Below, piece by piece: positions 50,160 through 58,439 of a stretch of DNA of 64,000 nucleotides. The stretch's first letter is position 1, and each line of letters begins with the position of its first letter. The notes beneath the pieces were generated by a model that was not told the origin of the DNA, did not search any database, and saw nothing but the letters and a program-made list of their open reading frames with translations. The DNA is from Actinomadura coerulea (GTDB lineage: Bacteria > Actinomycetota > Actinomycetes > Streptosporangiales > Streptosporangiaceae). A program made the position numbers and the translations under genes. The DNA lies in the NCBI RefSeq assembly GCF_014208105.1, contig NZ_JACHMQ010000001.1, positions 3,348,001 through 3,412,000 of the forward strand, in the 5' to 3' direction.

Positions 50160-50951
50160 CTAGTGGCGGTCCTTCCACCAGTTGGTGAGGGCCTGCCGGA
50201 GCGGGCCGTGGTGCTCGTCGTCGACGATCTTGATGTCGCCCATCACGGCGGTCGCGGTGACGCGCACGACGGGGACGCGGGCGCCGGGGTGGGGGTCGCG
50301 GACCGCCACCCGCCGGTCGCCGAGGAAGTTGTGCCCGGTCAGCACGACGCTGACGCCGTCCGGAACGATGATCTTGACGTCGCCCATCACGGCGGTCACG
50401 CAGATGCGCACCTCGCCGGTCGGGACCTGGGCGCCGCGCAGGTCGAGCTCGACGTCGCCCATCACCGACACGGCCTCCAGCGGCCCGTCGATGCGGCCGA
50501 CGATGCGCTCCTTGCAGTCCCCCATGACCGCGCTGAACCTGCGCTTGACCTGCACGGGCGCGGGGTTGGCGCCGGGCGCGCCCATGCCGGGCAGGTCGGC
50601 GGTGATGCGTTCGAGGTCGCCCCAGGTGGCGGCCGCGTAGGCGGCCTCGGTGCGTTCGGTCAGCTCCTCGAAGGTGAGCCGTCCCTCCACCGACGCGATC
50701 CGCAGCCGCTCCACGACGGCCTCGCGCTCGGCGTCGGACGCCCGCACCGGGCCGGAGCCCCGCCCGGCGCCGGCACCCCGCGCGGCATCGGCCGCCCGTG
50801 TGGCGTCGGCGGCCCGCCCGGAGCCGGGCGCCCGCCCGGTCTCGGGCGCGGCCGTCACGTCGACCGGCTCGGTGACGGGGCCGCCGTCCCGCCGCCGCTC
50901 CAGCGGGCGGCGCGGGGCGTTCCGCTCGGGCTGCGGACCGGACTGACTCAT
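50160..50951 (-). CDS. DUF1707 and LiaF-like C-terminal domain protein
   Basis: A 263-residue protein. A Pro/Ala/Arg-rich leader ends near residue 65; a DUF1707 domain follows (RASDAEREAVVERLRIASVEGRLTFEELTERTEAAYAA), which is found next to signalling or membrane proteins. The C-terminal half has the repeat (S/T)AVMGDxK/V four times (SAVMGDCKE, SVMGDVELDLRG, TAVMGDVKIIVPDG, TAVMGDIKIVDD), the right-handed beta repeat of the LiaF-type cell-envelope stress domain. It has no helices that cross a membrane. Likely cytosolic; regulator role is inferred. Confidence 0.86.
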   Translation of the reverse strand: MSQSGPQPERNAPRRPLERRRDGGPVTEPVDVTAAPETGRAPGSGRAADATRAADAARGAGAGRGSGPVRASDAEREAVVERLRIASVEGRLTFEELTERTEAAYAAATWGDLERITADLPGMGAPGANPAPVQVKRRFSAVMGDCKERIVGRIDGPLEAVSVMGDVELDLRGAQVPTGEVRICVTAVMGDVKIIVPDGVSVVLTGHNFLGDRRVAVRDPHPGARVPVVRVTATAVMGDIKIVDDEHHGPLRQALTNWWKDRH

Positions 50952-51119
50952 GATTTCGACGGTATGCCCCCGGCGGCGCGGGACAATCCGCCGCGCGGAC
51001 GAGATCGCCCCACCACCTGAGGAGGATGGACGTCCTGCCACCCCACAGGCATGATCATCCCGATGCCCGAACCGCGTTCTGTATTCTGCGGGTCGACGGC
51101 GTGAACGTTGGGAGAGCAC

Positions 51120-52745
51120 ATGACGCACGAGGTGTTCAACCAGGTCCCCCCGCTCGCCGGGCACGACGTGTCCGACGAGGCGGCCCTGCTGGACGGGCTG
51201 CACCGCGAAGGCGCCGGGTGGGCCGAGGCCGAGGTGCGCGAGCTCGGCCGCCTCGCCGGTACCGAGCGGGCCCAGGAGTGGGGGCGCCTCGCCAACGAGC
51301 ACCCGCCCGTCCTGCGCACCCACGACCGCTGCGGGCACCGGATCGACGAGGTCGAGTTCCACCCGGCGTGGCACGAGCTGATGACCGTCGCGGTGACGCA
51401 CGGCCTGCACGGCTCGGCCTGGACGGACCCCCGCGAGGGCGCCCACGTCGCCCGCGCCGCGAAGTTCTACACCTGGCGCGTCGACGCGGGCCACGGCTGC
51501 CCCGTGTCGATGACCTACGCCGCCGTCCCCGCGCTGCGGCAGTCCCCGGAACTGGCCGCGCTCTACGAGCCGCTCCTGGCCAGGCCGGAGTACGACTTCG
51601 GGCTGCGGCCCCCGCTCACCAAGACCGCGCTCCTCGCCGGCATGTCCATGACCGAGAAGCAGGGCGGCTCCGACGTCCGCGCCAACACCACCACGGCCGC
51701 GCCCCAGCCGGACGGGACGTACCGGCTCGTCGGCCACAAGTGGTTCACCAGCGCCCCGATGTGCGACGTGTTCCTCACCCTCGCCCAGGCGCCCGGCGGG
51801 CTGACCTGCTTCCTCGTCCCCCGCGTCCTGCCGGACGGCGGCCTCAACCCGCTGCGCCTGATGCGCCTGAAGGACAAGCTCGGCAACCGGTCCAACGCCT
51901 CCTCCGAGGTGGAGTACGACGAGGCCGTCGCGTGGCGGGTCGGGGACGAGGGCCGCGGCGTCCGCACCATCATCGAGATGGTCAACATGACCCGGCTGGA
52001 CTGCGTGATCGGCGCCGCCTCCGGGATGCGCCTCGGCGTCACCACCGCCGCGAGCCACGCCGCGCACCGCTCGGCGTTCGGCCGGCCCCTGATCGACCAG
52101 CCGCTGATGCGCAACGTCCTGGCCGACCTCGCGATCGAGTCCGAGGCCGCCACGACCACGATGCTGCGCCTCGCGGGCGCCACCGACCGCTCGGTGCGCG
52201 GCAGCGAGTCCGAGACCGCCTTCAAGCGCCTCGGCCTCGCGGTCAGCAAGTACTGGATCTGCAAGCGCTGGCCCGCGCACGCCGCCGAGGCCCTCGAATG
52301 CCTGGGCGGCAACGGCTACGTCGAGGACTCCGGAATGCCCCGCCTCTTCCGCGAGTCCCCGTTGAACTCCATCTGGGAGGGCTCCGGCAACGTCGCGGCG
52401 CTCGATCTCCTCCGCGCAACGCTCCGCGAACCGCAAACGCTAGAGGCGTTCTTCGACGAAGTAGCCCTCTCCCAAGGAGCCGACAAGCGCCTGGACGCGG
52501 CCATCAGGGAGACCAAGGAAAGCTTCGCCGACACGTCCACAATCGAGTACCGCGCCCGCCGAGTAGCCGAAAACCTGGCGCTAGTCCTCCAGGCATCGCT
52601 GCTGGTCAGGCACGGTCACCCGGCCGTCGCCGACGCTTTCTGCGCGACCCGTCTTGGCGGCGACTGGGGCGGCGCGTTCGGCACGCTTCCGCCAGGCTTG
52701 GACGTCGCCCCGATCATCGACCGCGCCACCCCGAAAGTCGCCTGA
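51120..52745 (+). CDS. AidB-like acyl-CoA dehydrogenase
   Basis: A 541-residue flavoprotein of the acyl-CoA dehydrogenase superfamily. The arrangement matches AidB (adaptive response) in length and motifs: GMSMTEKQGGSDVRANTTTA, LVGHKWFTSAPMCDVFLTLAQ, GIRLKDKLGNRSNASSEVEY-like block and ECLGGNGYVEDSGMPRLFRESPLNSIWEGSGNV. AidB proteins bind DNA and protect from alkylation in E. coli; the dehydrogenase activity is residual. ATG start with GGGAGAGCAC upstream. The 380 bases after it start the accessory island. Confidence 0.9.
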   Translation: MTHEVFNQVPPLAGHDVSDEAALLDGLHREGAGWAEAEVRELGRLAGTERAQEWGRLANEHPPVLRTHDRCGHRIDEVEFHPAWHELMTVAVTHGLHGSAWTDPREGAHVARAAKFYTWRVDAGHGCPVSMTYAAVPALRQSPELAALYEPLLARPEYDFGLRPPLTKTALLAGMSMTEKQGGSDVRANTTTAAPQPDGTYRLVGHKWFTSAPMCDVFLTLAQAPGGLTCFLVPRVLPDGGLNPLRLMRLKDKLGNRSNASSEVEYDEAVAWRVGDEGRGVRTIIEMVNMTRLDCVIGAASGMRLGVTTAASHAAHRSAFGRPLIDQPLMRNVLADLAIESEAATTTMLRLAGATDRSVRGSESETAFKRLGLAVSKYWICKRWPAHAAEALECLGGNGYVEDSGMPRLFRESPLNSIWEGSGNVAALDLLRATLREPQTLEAFFDEVALSQGADKRLDAAIRETKESFADTSTIEYRARRVAENLALVLQASLLVRHGHPAVADAFCATRLGGDWGGAFGTLPPGLDVAPIIDRATPKVA

Positions 52746-53126
52746 GCCCCCACTCAAGCTCAGGCCTCCAGACCCCGCCTGGCTGCCACACCGACCCGGC
52801 CATGACCCGCTCCGAGCAAGATCATCCGTTAACGTACCCGTTAGTAGGCAGCCGCCGCCGCGTCACACTAGTAGTGCTGGTGCAGCCTCGTGCCGCCAGA
52901 TGCTCGGCTACGTCCGTCCAGTCACGCCCGTGCGCATCCCCGTTCCTCGCCCGCCGGACTGAGGGAGGAAACATCCGGGTTCCGGCATGCCTACACAGAC
53001 CTGACCTCAGCAGTCGAAGAACAGGCAGAGCGGCGAAGCCGTCCTCACCCTGGCATGCGGCCTGATCCGCTGGAGACGCCTGCGCGCATTGAAATGAGGG
53101 CTCGGAATTTAGTTGAGTCCTCTGCC
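52746..53126. other. island border region without a recognisable gene
   Basis: About 380 bases after the AidB gene with more A/T than the flanks and an odd mix of words (GTTAACGTACCCGTTAGTAG). An open frame from 52802 encodes an Arg/Ser-rich peptide with no domain. It marks the start of the accessory island; I saw no tRNA, direct repeat or integrase. Confidence 0.4.
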
Positions 53127-54271
53127 ATGGCCCAATACCGCAAGACGTTCCACGCGATCGAGATCGGCGCTGGCGGGTGACGGGCGATGGGCCGCGCACG
53201 TCCAGCCGACGGTCGTGAGCGCTGAGGGCCGGTTGACCGAGGAAGGCCGGACCCGGCAGGGCGCGGCCCAGGCCCGGAGCCTGTTCGAGGCCCACATGCC
53301 CGAACTGGTCCCCACACTTGACCGGCTCGCCGGCCAACTGGCCTCTCCCCGAGCGGGAACCCTTCTCACGCTGGCAGCGGTGCGGCCGTTCTTCTCCGGC
53401 TGCACCCAGATCGGCGGGAAGGACACGCTGCTTCGGAACTACGACTTCGCCCCCGACCACTGCGAAGCCACCATCGCCTCCTCCAACTTCCTCCGACCCG
53501 TGATCGGCATGCAGGAAGCGGGATGGGGCCTGCTGGACGGCATGAACGACGCCGGTCTCGCGGTCTCACTCACCTTCGGCGGGCGGTTCGTCCACGGGCC
53601 GGGCTTCGCCATCCCCCTCGTGCTGCGCTATCTGCTGGAAACCTGCCAGACCGTCGACGAAGCGGTCAGCAGACTGCGCACCATACCCATCGCGATCCCG
53701 CAGAACGTCACCCTCGTCGACCCGCACCAGACCGTGACGGTCTACGTGGGCCCCAACATCCCGCTGACCGCAGCACCCGACAACTGCGCCACCAACCACC
53801 AGCACCTACCGGTGCCCAGACGAGCAGGAGCGATTCACACAAACCCAGAAGCGCCTGGCCGCCGTACAGGCGGCGGGAGCCGACGTGACAGCGATGCTCC
53901 GACCACCGCTATACCAGTACCGGTACGACGAGTGGCTGGGCACCGTGTACACCGCCCACTACCGCCCCGCCAGTGGCAGCGTGACGTACCACTGGCCCGA
54001 GGAGCACTGGGAGCAGTCCTTCACCCGCTTCTCCTCAGGAGCACGCACCCTCACCTTCGGGAAGCCAGACGAGAACGACCCCCCTGACGCACGGGACGAC
54101 CGAACTGCCGACGAAGCCGGCGCCCATAGCGTTAGGAGTTCTAAGGGAGCCGCCGACACACTTCGTCAGCCAGATCATCCAGCTTTTCGACGGTTCGCGC
54201 CGCCGCCTCGGCGTACCACCGCAACTGCGGCGACGCCTCCCCCGAGTGCAACGCCGCGACTGCCTGGTTGA
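53127..54271 (+). pseudogene. C45-family peptidase (AAT-like), two frameshifts
   Basis: A peptidase of the acyl-coenzyme A:6-APA acyltransferase/C45 family (N-terminal nucleophile hydrolases), broken by two frame changes. Segment 1 (from 53127) reads MAQYRKTFHAIEIGAGG and stops; segment 2, in the next frame, carries GDGRWAAH, FSGCTQIG with the nucleophile Cys, LLRNYDFAPDHCEAT, WGLLDGMNDAGLAVSLTFGGR and LVDPHQTVTVYVGP. Segment 3, in the third frame from about 53820, carries DEQERFTQTQKRLAAVQ, LRPPLYQYRYDEWLGTVYTAHYRP and YHWPEEHWEQSF. Each step is a one-base shift in the same direction near 53170 and 53818. The tail overlaps the convergent MobC gene. Sequencing error at both sites is possible but less likely. 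Confidence 0.88.
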
Positions 54272-54626
54272 GGTTGGCTCCAATCCGTCGAGCCTGCCCC
54301 GACGCATGCATCACGATCGCCAGCGCCTCCCGCAGCGATGCATACTGCGGCTGGACACCGCCTCGAGCCGCATTGAGCACCGCCTGCGCCGCGTATGCCC
54401 CGACCGCGAGTCGTTCCCCCGATGCTGCCGAGGCAACCAACGCATGCTCCTCATCCGACAGCGAGAACCTCACCGAGCGGCTGCGCCGCGGAGTCCGATG
54501 CGCCCGCCGATACACCTGCGCCGACCTCGCCTCCTGCCGCGGCCCATCTTCAGCGACTACCGCCACCACCTCCCGGATCGCGCTCGATCCCCCGTTGGGC
54601 TGGACCGCGCCCGGTCCAGCCGCCAT
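54141..54626 (-). CDS. MobC-like plasmid mobilisation relaxosome protein
   Basis: A 161-residue protein with SRSVRFSLSDEEHALVASAASGERLAVGAYAAQAVLNAA (ribbon-helix-helix-like start) and a relaxosome helical bundle: LREALAIVMHASGQARRIGANLNQAVAALHSGEASPQLRWYAEAAARTVEKLDDLADEVCRRLP. These are the features of MobC accessory proteins that assist relaxases at oriT. No relaxase is found downstream on this strand; instead the broken C45 gene follows. The start is uncertain (GTG at 54695 possible). Its presence marks a remnant of an integrative or mobilisable element. Confidence 0.8.
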   Translation of the reverse strand: MAAGPGAVQPNGGSSAIREVVAVVAEDGPRQEARSAQVYRRAHRTPRRSRSVRFSLSDEEHALVASAASGERLAVGAYAAQAVLNAARGGVQPQYASLREALAIVMHASGQARRIGANLNQAVAALHSGEASPQLRWYAEAAARTVEKLDDLADEVCRRLP

Positions 54627-55032
54627 ATGTGCACGATTTCCATTTCTTGCCCCGCGGCAGCGGGGCCCGGCGAGCCCCTTCAGGTCTCGGCCCACGTACG
54701 CATGGGACAGGCTGTCTCATCCCACGCCCGCCCGCTACTTTAAGCATCGGCGTGGCACACTGTCGCTCAAAAACATCAGCGGTGCTGGCCGTGAAGGCCC
54801 GGCATAGGTCTACAGAAGCGCTTCGGCGCGTTTTGGTTCATGCAGTCCGGTCGGCGCGAGCCCACCGAGAGTGCCCACACCCCTGCCGGATCTCGGCTCG
54901 CAGATGGTCTCAGAACCACTGCGTCTTCCCGTCGGGGGCCACCGATGTGACTCGACTCAGATGCGTCACAGCCCTCGGCGGGGCAAAGGTCAGGTAGCCG
55001 GGAGGCAGAGCGCAGACGCCCCTCGTGATCTT
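54627..55032. other. intergenic region, possible oriT remnant
   Basis: About 400 bases upstream of the MobC gene without a coding frame I trust. There are short inverted repeats (GAAGCGCTTC near 54813) and AT-rich spots, as expected of an oriT next to mobC, but no nic consensus was recognised. Confidence 0.3.
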
Positions 55033-55428
55033 TCATGTGCGGTCGATGACCGCGAAGACGACCTTCCCGACGTTGTCGGCCAGGGCACGGATGCCCCAGC
55101 AGCGCGCGAACTGGTCGACAATGAACAGGCCACGGCCTGTCTCGCTGGACGTATCCGCCGCCAGCAGGTGCGGGAGGTCGCAACCGGCGTCCTGGACCTC
55201 CATCCATAGGGCGTCGTCCTCAGTGCGACTTAGCCGCAAGATCACCTCCTCGTCCGTCGCCGACGCCGCATGTTGCAGGGCATTGGTGACCAGCTCGGTC
55301 GCCACCAGGCACGGGACGAAGTCATCCATGCCCCACTGACCGGCAACCAGCCGCACGAACCGCCGGACCTCCGCGACCGCCTTAAGGTCCTGCTTCACCA
55401 CCATTTCGTTCTCCGCTGCACAGCCCAT
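55033..55428 (-). CDS. HATPase-type anti-sigma/regulatory ATP-binding protein
   Basis: A 131-residue single HATPase_c protein (RsbW/SpoIIAB-like): LVATELVTNALQHAASATDEEVILRL holds the N-box (E..TNAxxH), VQDAGCDLPHLL the D-x-G region and TGRGLFIVDQFARCWGI the G2 box. In actinomycetes many of these are not true anti-sigma kinases but accompany XRE/DUF397 genes. Here the divergent XRE gene is 137 bases away, making a typical three-gene set. ATG 55428 has GAGGAG five bases upstream. Confidence 0.9.
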   Translation of the reverse strand: MGCAAENEMVVKQDLKAVAEVRRFVRLVAGQWGMDDFVPCLVATELVTNALQHAASATDEEVILRLSRTEDDALWMEVQDAGCDLPHLLAADTSSETGRGLFIVDQFARCWGIRALADNVGKVVFAVIDRT

Positions 55429-55440
55429 TGATCTCCTCAC

Positions 55441-55462
55441 TGTGTGTATCAGACAGCACACA
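55441..55462. promoter_or_regulatory. inverted repeat between the HATPase and XRE genes
   Basis: Arms TGTGTG (55441-55446) and CACACA (55457-55462), 10 bases apart, lie just upstream of the HATPase start and 104 bases upstream of the XRE gene. Possible operator of the XRE protein; arms short. Confidence 0.4.
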
Positions 55463-55565
55463 TTGAGCCACTATCTGGGCTACCGTTCGTCTTGCCGTCC
55501 TCAAGTGGCGTTGAGCGGTAAGAAGCCGCATCAGGCAGTAAGTTGCCGAGAGGGGAAAAGCGATC

Positions 55566-56375
55566 ATGGCGGCGGTACGACGGCAGCGCCCCAGGGAGTC
55601 AGCTGCGCTTATTGCCTTCGGTCGGCAGATGCGTCGGCTGCGGGAGTTTAAGGGCATCAAGCAGGAAACGATCGCTCATCTCACAAAGGTCAGCCCTGCG
55701 CAGGTGAGCCGTATCGAGGCGGGAAAGAAGCGCGCCACACGGCCCTTCGTAGAGATCGTGGACGACCACCTGGAGGCAGGCGGAGCGCTAATCGCTCTGT
55801 GGGAGGACCTGAACAAGGACGGTCACCCTGTGCCCGTCTGGTTCGACTGGCCACAGATAGAGGGCGATGCAGTGATGCTGGTCTGCTGGGAGCACGGAGT
55901 GATCCCAGGCCTGTTGCAGACCCCGGCATACATGTCGGTCCTACTGAAGGGCAACCAGGAGGCGATAGACCTCCGCCTGCGACGCCAGTCCATCCTCACC
56001 AGGGACGATGGAACTCCCCCAACGCTCTTTGTGCTGCTGCTCGATGAGCACGCCCTTTACCGGCAAGTCGGCTCCGCCGAGACGATGAAGGAGCAGCTGG
56101 AGCACCTGCTCACCATGGGCATGTTGCCGAACATCACGATCCAAGTAGTCTTGGCAAGCGGTGAGCACACCGGCAACTCAGGTGACTTCATGATTGCAAC
56201 GATGGAGGACCGAAGCGAGGTTGCCTACGTCGAGACAGCCATCCGTGGTATCGCAACGGACAACCCAGCAGACCTGGCCACTCTGGCACGAACTCTGATC
56301 GAGCTTCGTGCACGAGCACTCACCGAAGACGCGTCGCGCGAAGTGATTAGGAAGGCAATAGAGAAATGGACCTGA
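55566..56375 (+). CDS. XRE-family regulator with DUF5753
   Basis: A 269-residue protein: an N-terminal helix-turn-helix (LREFKGIKQETIAHLTKVSPAQVSRIEAGKKRATRPFVEIVDDHL) and a C-terminal DUF5753 sensor-like domain (PGLLQTPAYMSVLL, FVLLLDEHALYRQVGS, MLPNITIQVVL). Such WhiJ/AbaA-type regulators with DUF397 partners control development and secondary metabolism in Streptomyces. Base use is more A/T-rich at third positions than in the core genes, consistent with the island. The stop overlaps the next gene by 10 bases. Confidence 0.93.
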   Translation: MAAVRRQRPRESAALIAFGRQMRRLREFKGIKQETIAHLTKVSPAQVSRIEAGKKRATRPFVEIVDDHLEAGGALIALWEDLNKDGHPVPVWFDWPQIEGDAVMLVCWEHGVIPGLLQTPAYMSVLLKGNQEAIDLRLRRQSILTRDDGTPPTLFVLLLDEHALYRQVGSAETMKEQLEHLLTMGMLPNITIQVVLASGEHTGNSGDFMIATMEDRSEVAYVETAIRGIATDNPADLATLARTLIELRARALTEDASREVIRKAIEKWT

Positions 56376-56554
56376 GCAACGTTGCCTGGCGCCGGAGCAG
56401 CCGCAGCACCTCAAGCGGAGGCAACTGCGTCGAACTGGCAGACGCGGCCGATGCGCTGGTGGCAGTGCGAGACAGCAAAGACCCGGTCGGCCCCGTCCTC
56501 CTCCTGACCCGCGCAGCCCTGCGCAACGCCGTCAGGTCCGTCCCCAGGCACTGA
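56366..56554 (+). CDS. DUF397 small protein
   Basis: A 62-residue protein with the DUF397 hallmark: WRRSSRSTSSGGNCVELADAAD, VAVRDSKDPVGPVLLLTRAAL. It overlaps the XRE gene by 10 bases in another frame. DUF397 proteins (for example BldB relatives and the AbaA operon members) bind or modulate their XRE partner; this one completes a standard triad with the HATPase. Confidence 0.92.
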   Translation: MDLSNVAWRRSSRSTSSGGNCVELADAADALVAVRDSKDPVGPVLLLTRAALRNAVRSVPRH

Positions 56555-57051
56555 CCGCCCGGCTCCAACTGTGCCCCACCAGTCCCCAACCCCACCGAGC
56601 AGCGGCGAGTTGCGGCCTCGCCCCCGGGAGGGCTAGCCGCTCACCCCTACCCCGTCGGCCACTTGCAGCCTGTTCTCCTTTTCTGCGAGAAGACCCACCC
56701 GCTGACCTCTCTCGACTGCTGACCTCGCACGATCCTGGGCAAGTACTCGCTTCGAGCGAGCGAACCCGCGCGGTAGCTACCAGCAAGGAATCGGCTAGGT
56801 CGCGCCAGGAGACCTCTCATCTCGGAACGGTCAGCAACCCGTGCGTCCGGGAGCGCAGCGCCCGAGCGGGTCTGGACGCGGTACTTCATGCGCCGCCCGC
56901 GCCATGTGTTGACCGCCTAGCCCCGACTGCCGCAGTAGTACCGGATCTACTGCGGCAGCGGCCCACGCCCGGCCACAATGACCTGGGTCCCTCGATCACG
57001 TGACCCTGGTCGAGGTCTACACACTACTGCGGCGTAACTGGGGGCGGCGGC
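56555..57051. other. intergenic region before the DUF3800 gene
   Basis: Nearly 500 bases without a convincing gene. Several short open frames exist on the minus strand (for example 56647-56889), but they lack domains. It contains the strong hairpin 56927-56958 and a third copy of its arm word at 57024-57033. Confidence 0.45.
56927..56958. repeat. perfect 12-bp hairpin with downstream half-site
   Basis: Arms CTGCCGCAGTAG (56927-56938) and CTACTGCGGCAG (56947-56958) are perfectly complementary around an 8-base loop. The first ten bases of the second arm (CTACTGCGGC) occur again at 57024-57033, 18 bases before the DUF3800 start. There is no T-tract. It looks like an operator/iteron arrangement or a palindromic target of IS110-type elements rather than a normal terminator. 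Confidence 0.6.
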
Positions 57052-57915
57052 ATGCACATGATCTACATCGACGACAGCGGGCAGAAGCAACCTCGCCGTC
57101 AGCACCTAGGCGAGCTCATCTCGGTCGGTGGCGTAATTGTCCCCGAGCACGCCGTCGCCGCTTTCGCGACGGCTCTCGATAGCATCCGAGCCGACCTGAA
57201 GTTCCCCGACGGGGAAGAGATTAAGTGGAAGCCACCCAAGGGCACTTTCCAAGCATCAGCCGGCGGTCCGCTGATCACAGAGTTGCGCCAGAGGATGCTC
57301 CAAGCCGCTATCGATGGCGGCATCAAGTCCGCCGTGGTGGTGTGGGACCGTGGCCGCCTCCCCTGGGAGAAGGCCGACGTCGAACCGGCAATCCTCACCT
57401 ACCTTTATGACCGGATCAGCTTGTACCTGCGCCAGCACGATGATGTCGGAATCATCATCGCCGACCAGCCTGGTGGCAGCCGCAAAGACGAGATGAAGTG
57501 GCTGGCCGACACCCTGGGCCTCACTCGGGAGGGCACTCGCTTCGCCACCCCCGATCGGGTGGTCTCACCGATCCTGACCGCTCCCTCCCATCACGTCCCG
57601 CACCTACAACTTGCCGACCTGGTCACCGCGGCGACCACCGCAGCGGTTGCGGGCTACCCTGCGGGAACAACCCTGGCACCCTGGCTGAAGAAGCTGGCCC
57701 GCACCAACGCATATGGACTCGTTGGCGGCGCCGGTGTCGTGCTGTGGCCCCGCGACGATCTCTTGGACCTCTACTACTGGATCTTCGGCGAGCAGCAGTA
57801 CGTCAAGAACGGCACCGGCTACGCCCTCGGTCCATCCGACGACCCTTTTCGCCCGCCCGGCCGTCCGTTCCAGGATGACGACGGTCTTCCCGTCGTCGAC
57901 ACAACCGCCGGATGA
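57052..57915 (+). CDS. DUF3800 protein
   Basis: A 287-residue protein. It opens with MIYIDDSGQ, the Y-x-D-x-S/G motif of DUF3800 with catalytic-looking aspartates. Further conserved elements are GGVIVPE, EIKWKPPKG, IIADQPGGSRKDEM, and VPHLQLADLVTAATTAA (HLQLADL). DUF3800 proteins have an RNase H-like layout and often sit in mobile or defence islands. The start at 57052 has a second ATG two codons later. Flanked by the hairpin upstream and a decayed transposase downstream. Base use is slightly less GC-rich than the core. Confidence 0.85.
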   Translation: MHMIYIDDSGQKQPRRQHLGELISVGGVIVPEHAVAAFATALDSIRADLKFPDGEEIKWKPPKGTFQASAGGPLITELRQRMLQAAIDGGIKSAVVVWDRGRLPWEKADVEPAILTYLYDRISLYLRQHDDVGIIIADQPGGSRKDEMKWLADTLGLTREGTRFATPDRVVSPILTAPSHHVPHLQLADLVTAATTAAVAGYPAGTTLAPWLKKLARTNAYGLVGGAGVVLWPRDDLLDLYYWIFGEQQYVKNGTGYALGPSDDPFRPPGRPFQDDDGLPVVDTTAG

Positions 57916-58149
57916 CCGTCCACGCGCTTCACTGTGATGCCCCGCCTAGCTGGGCGCGGCGGTCGAGGTGTACTTGATGGCAGCCTGACATCTCCATTTC
58001 CTCCCGCCGCGTCTACCGGATCTATCGGTCCACTTGGGCAAGGCTCGCCCGGGGAGGCAAGCCCCGCTCGGCAAGATCGACGCGGTGCCAAGCCACCCGA
58101 GCTCGCGCGCTCGACAACCCGGCCTTGCCCGCGACGCTCGCCCAGGACT
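57916..58149. other. decayed sequence before the transposase fragment
   Basis: No usable frame. It may contain the eroded N-terminal part of the IS110-type gene, but no motif survives. Confidence 0.35.
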
Positions 58150-58436
58150 TCCCTAGTGGTAGACCAACCTTCCTCGATCGGCGCGCTGCCGGTCGCGGTC
58201 GCCCGCGCCACCGGCTGCCAGGTCGCCTACCTGCCTGGCCTGACCTATGCGCCGGCTGGCCGACCTGCACCCCGGCCAGGCCAAGACAGACGCCCGCGAC
58301 GCGTTCGTCGTCGCCGCGCCGCACACCCGCTGCCGCACACCCTGCGCAGGGTTGACACCCGCGCCGAAGCGTTGGCCGAGCTAGAAGTGCTGGTCGGTTC
58401 GACGACTACCTGGCCGCCGAGGCCACGACTCAGTTC
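58150..58436 (+). pseudogene. IS110-family transposase fragment, multiple frameshifts
   Basis: Pieces of an IS110/IS1111-type DEDD transposase can be read in alternating frames: VVDQPSSIGALPVAVARATG and CQVAYLPGL in one; MRRLADLHPGQAKTDARDAF in a second (the K-T-D-A-R-D-A segment is diagnostic); PHTLRRVDTRAEALAELEVL back in the first; and FDDYLAAEATTQ in another. At least three frame changes, no start and an abrupt end at about 58436, four bases before the stop codon of the NTPase gene on the other strand. This suggests that a deletion or insertion joined the fragment to the NTPase gene. Confidence 0.82.
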
Positions 58437-58439
58437 ACT

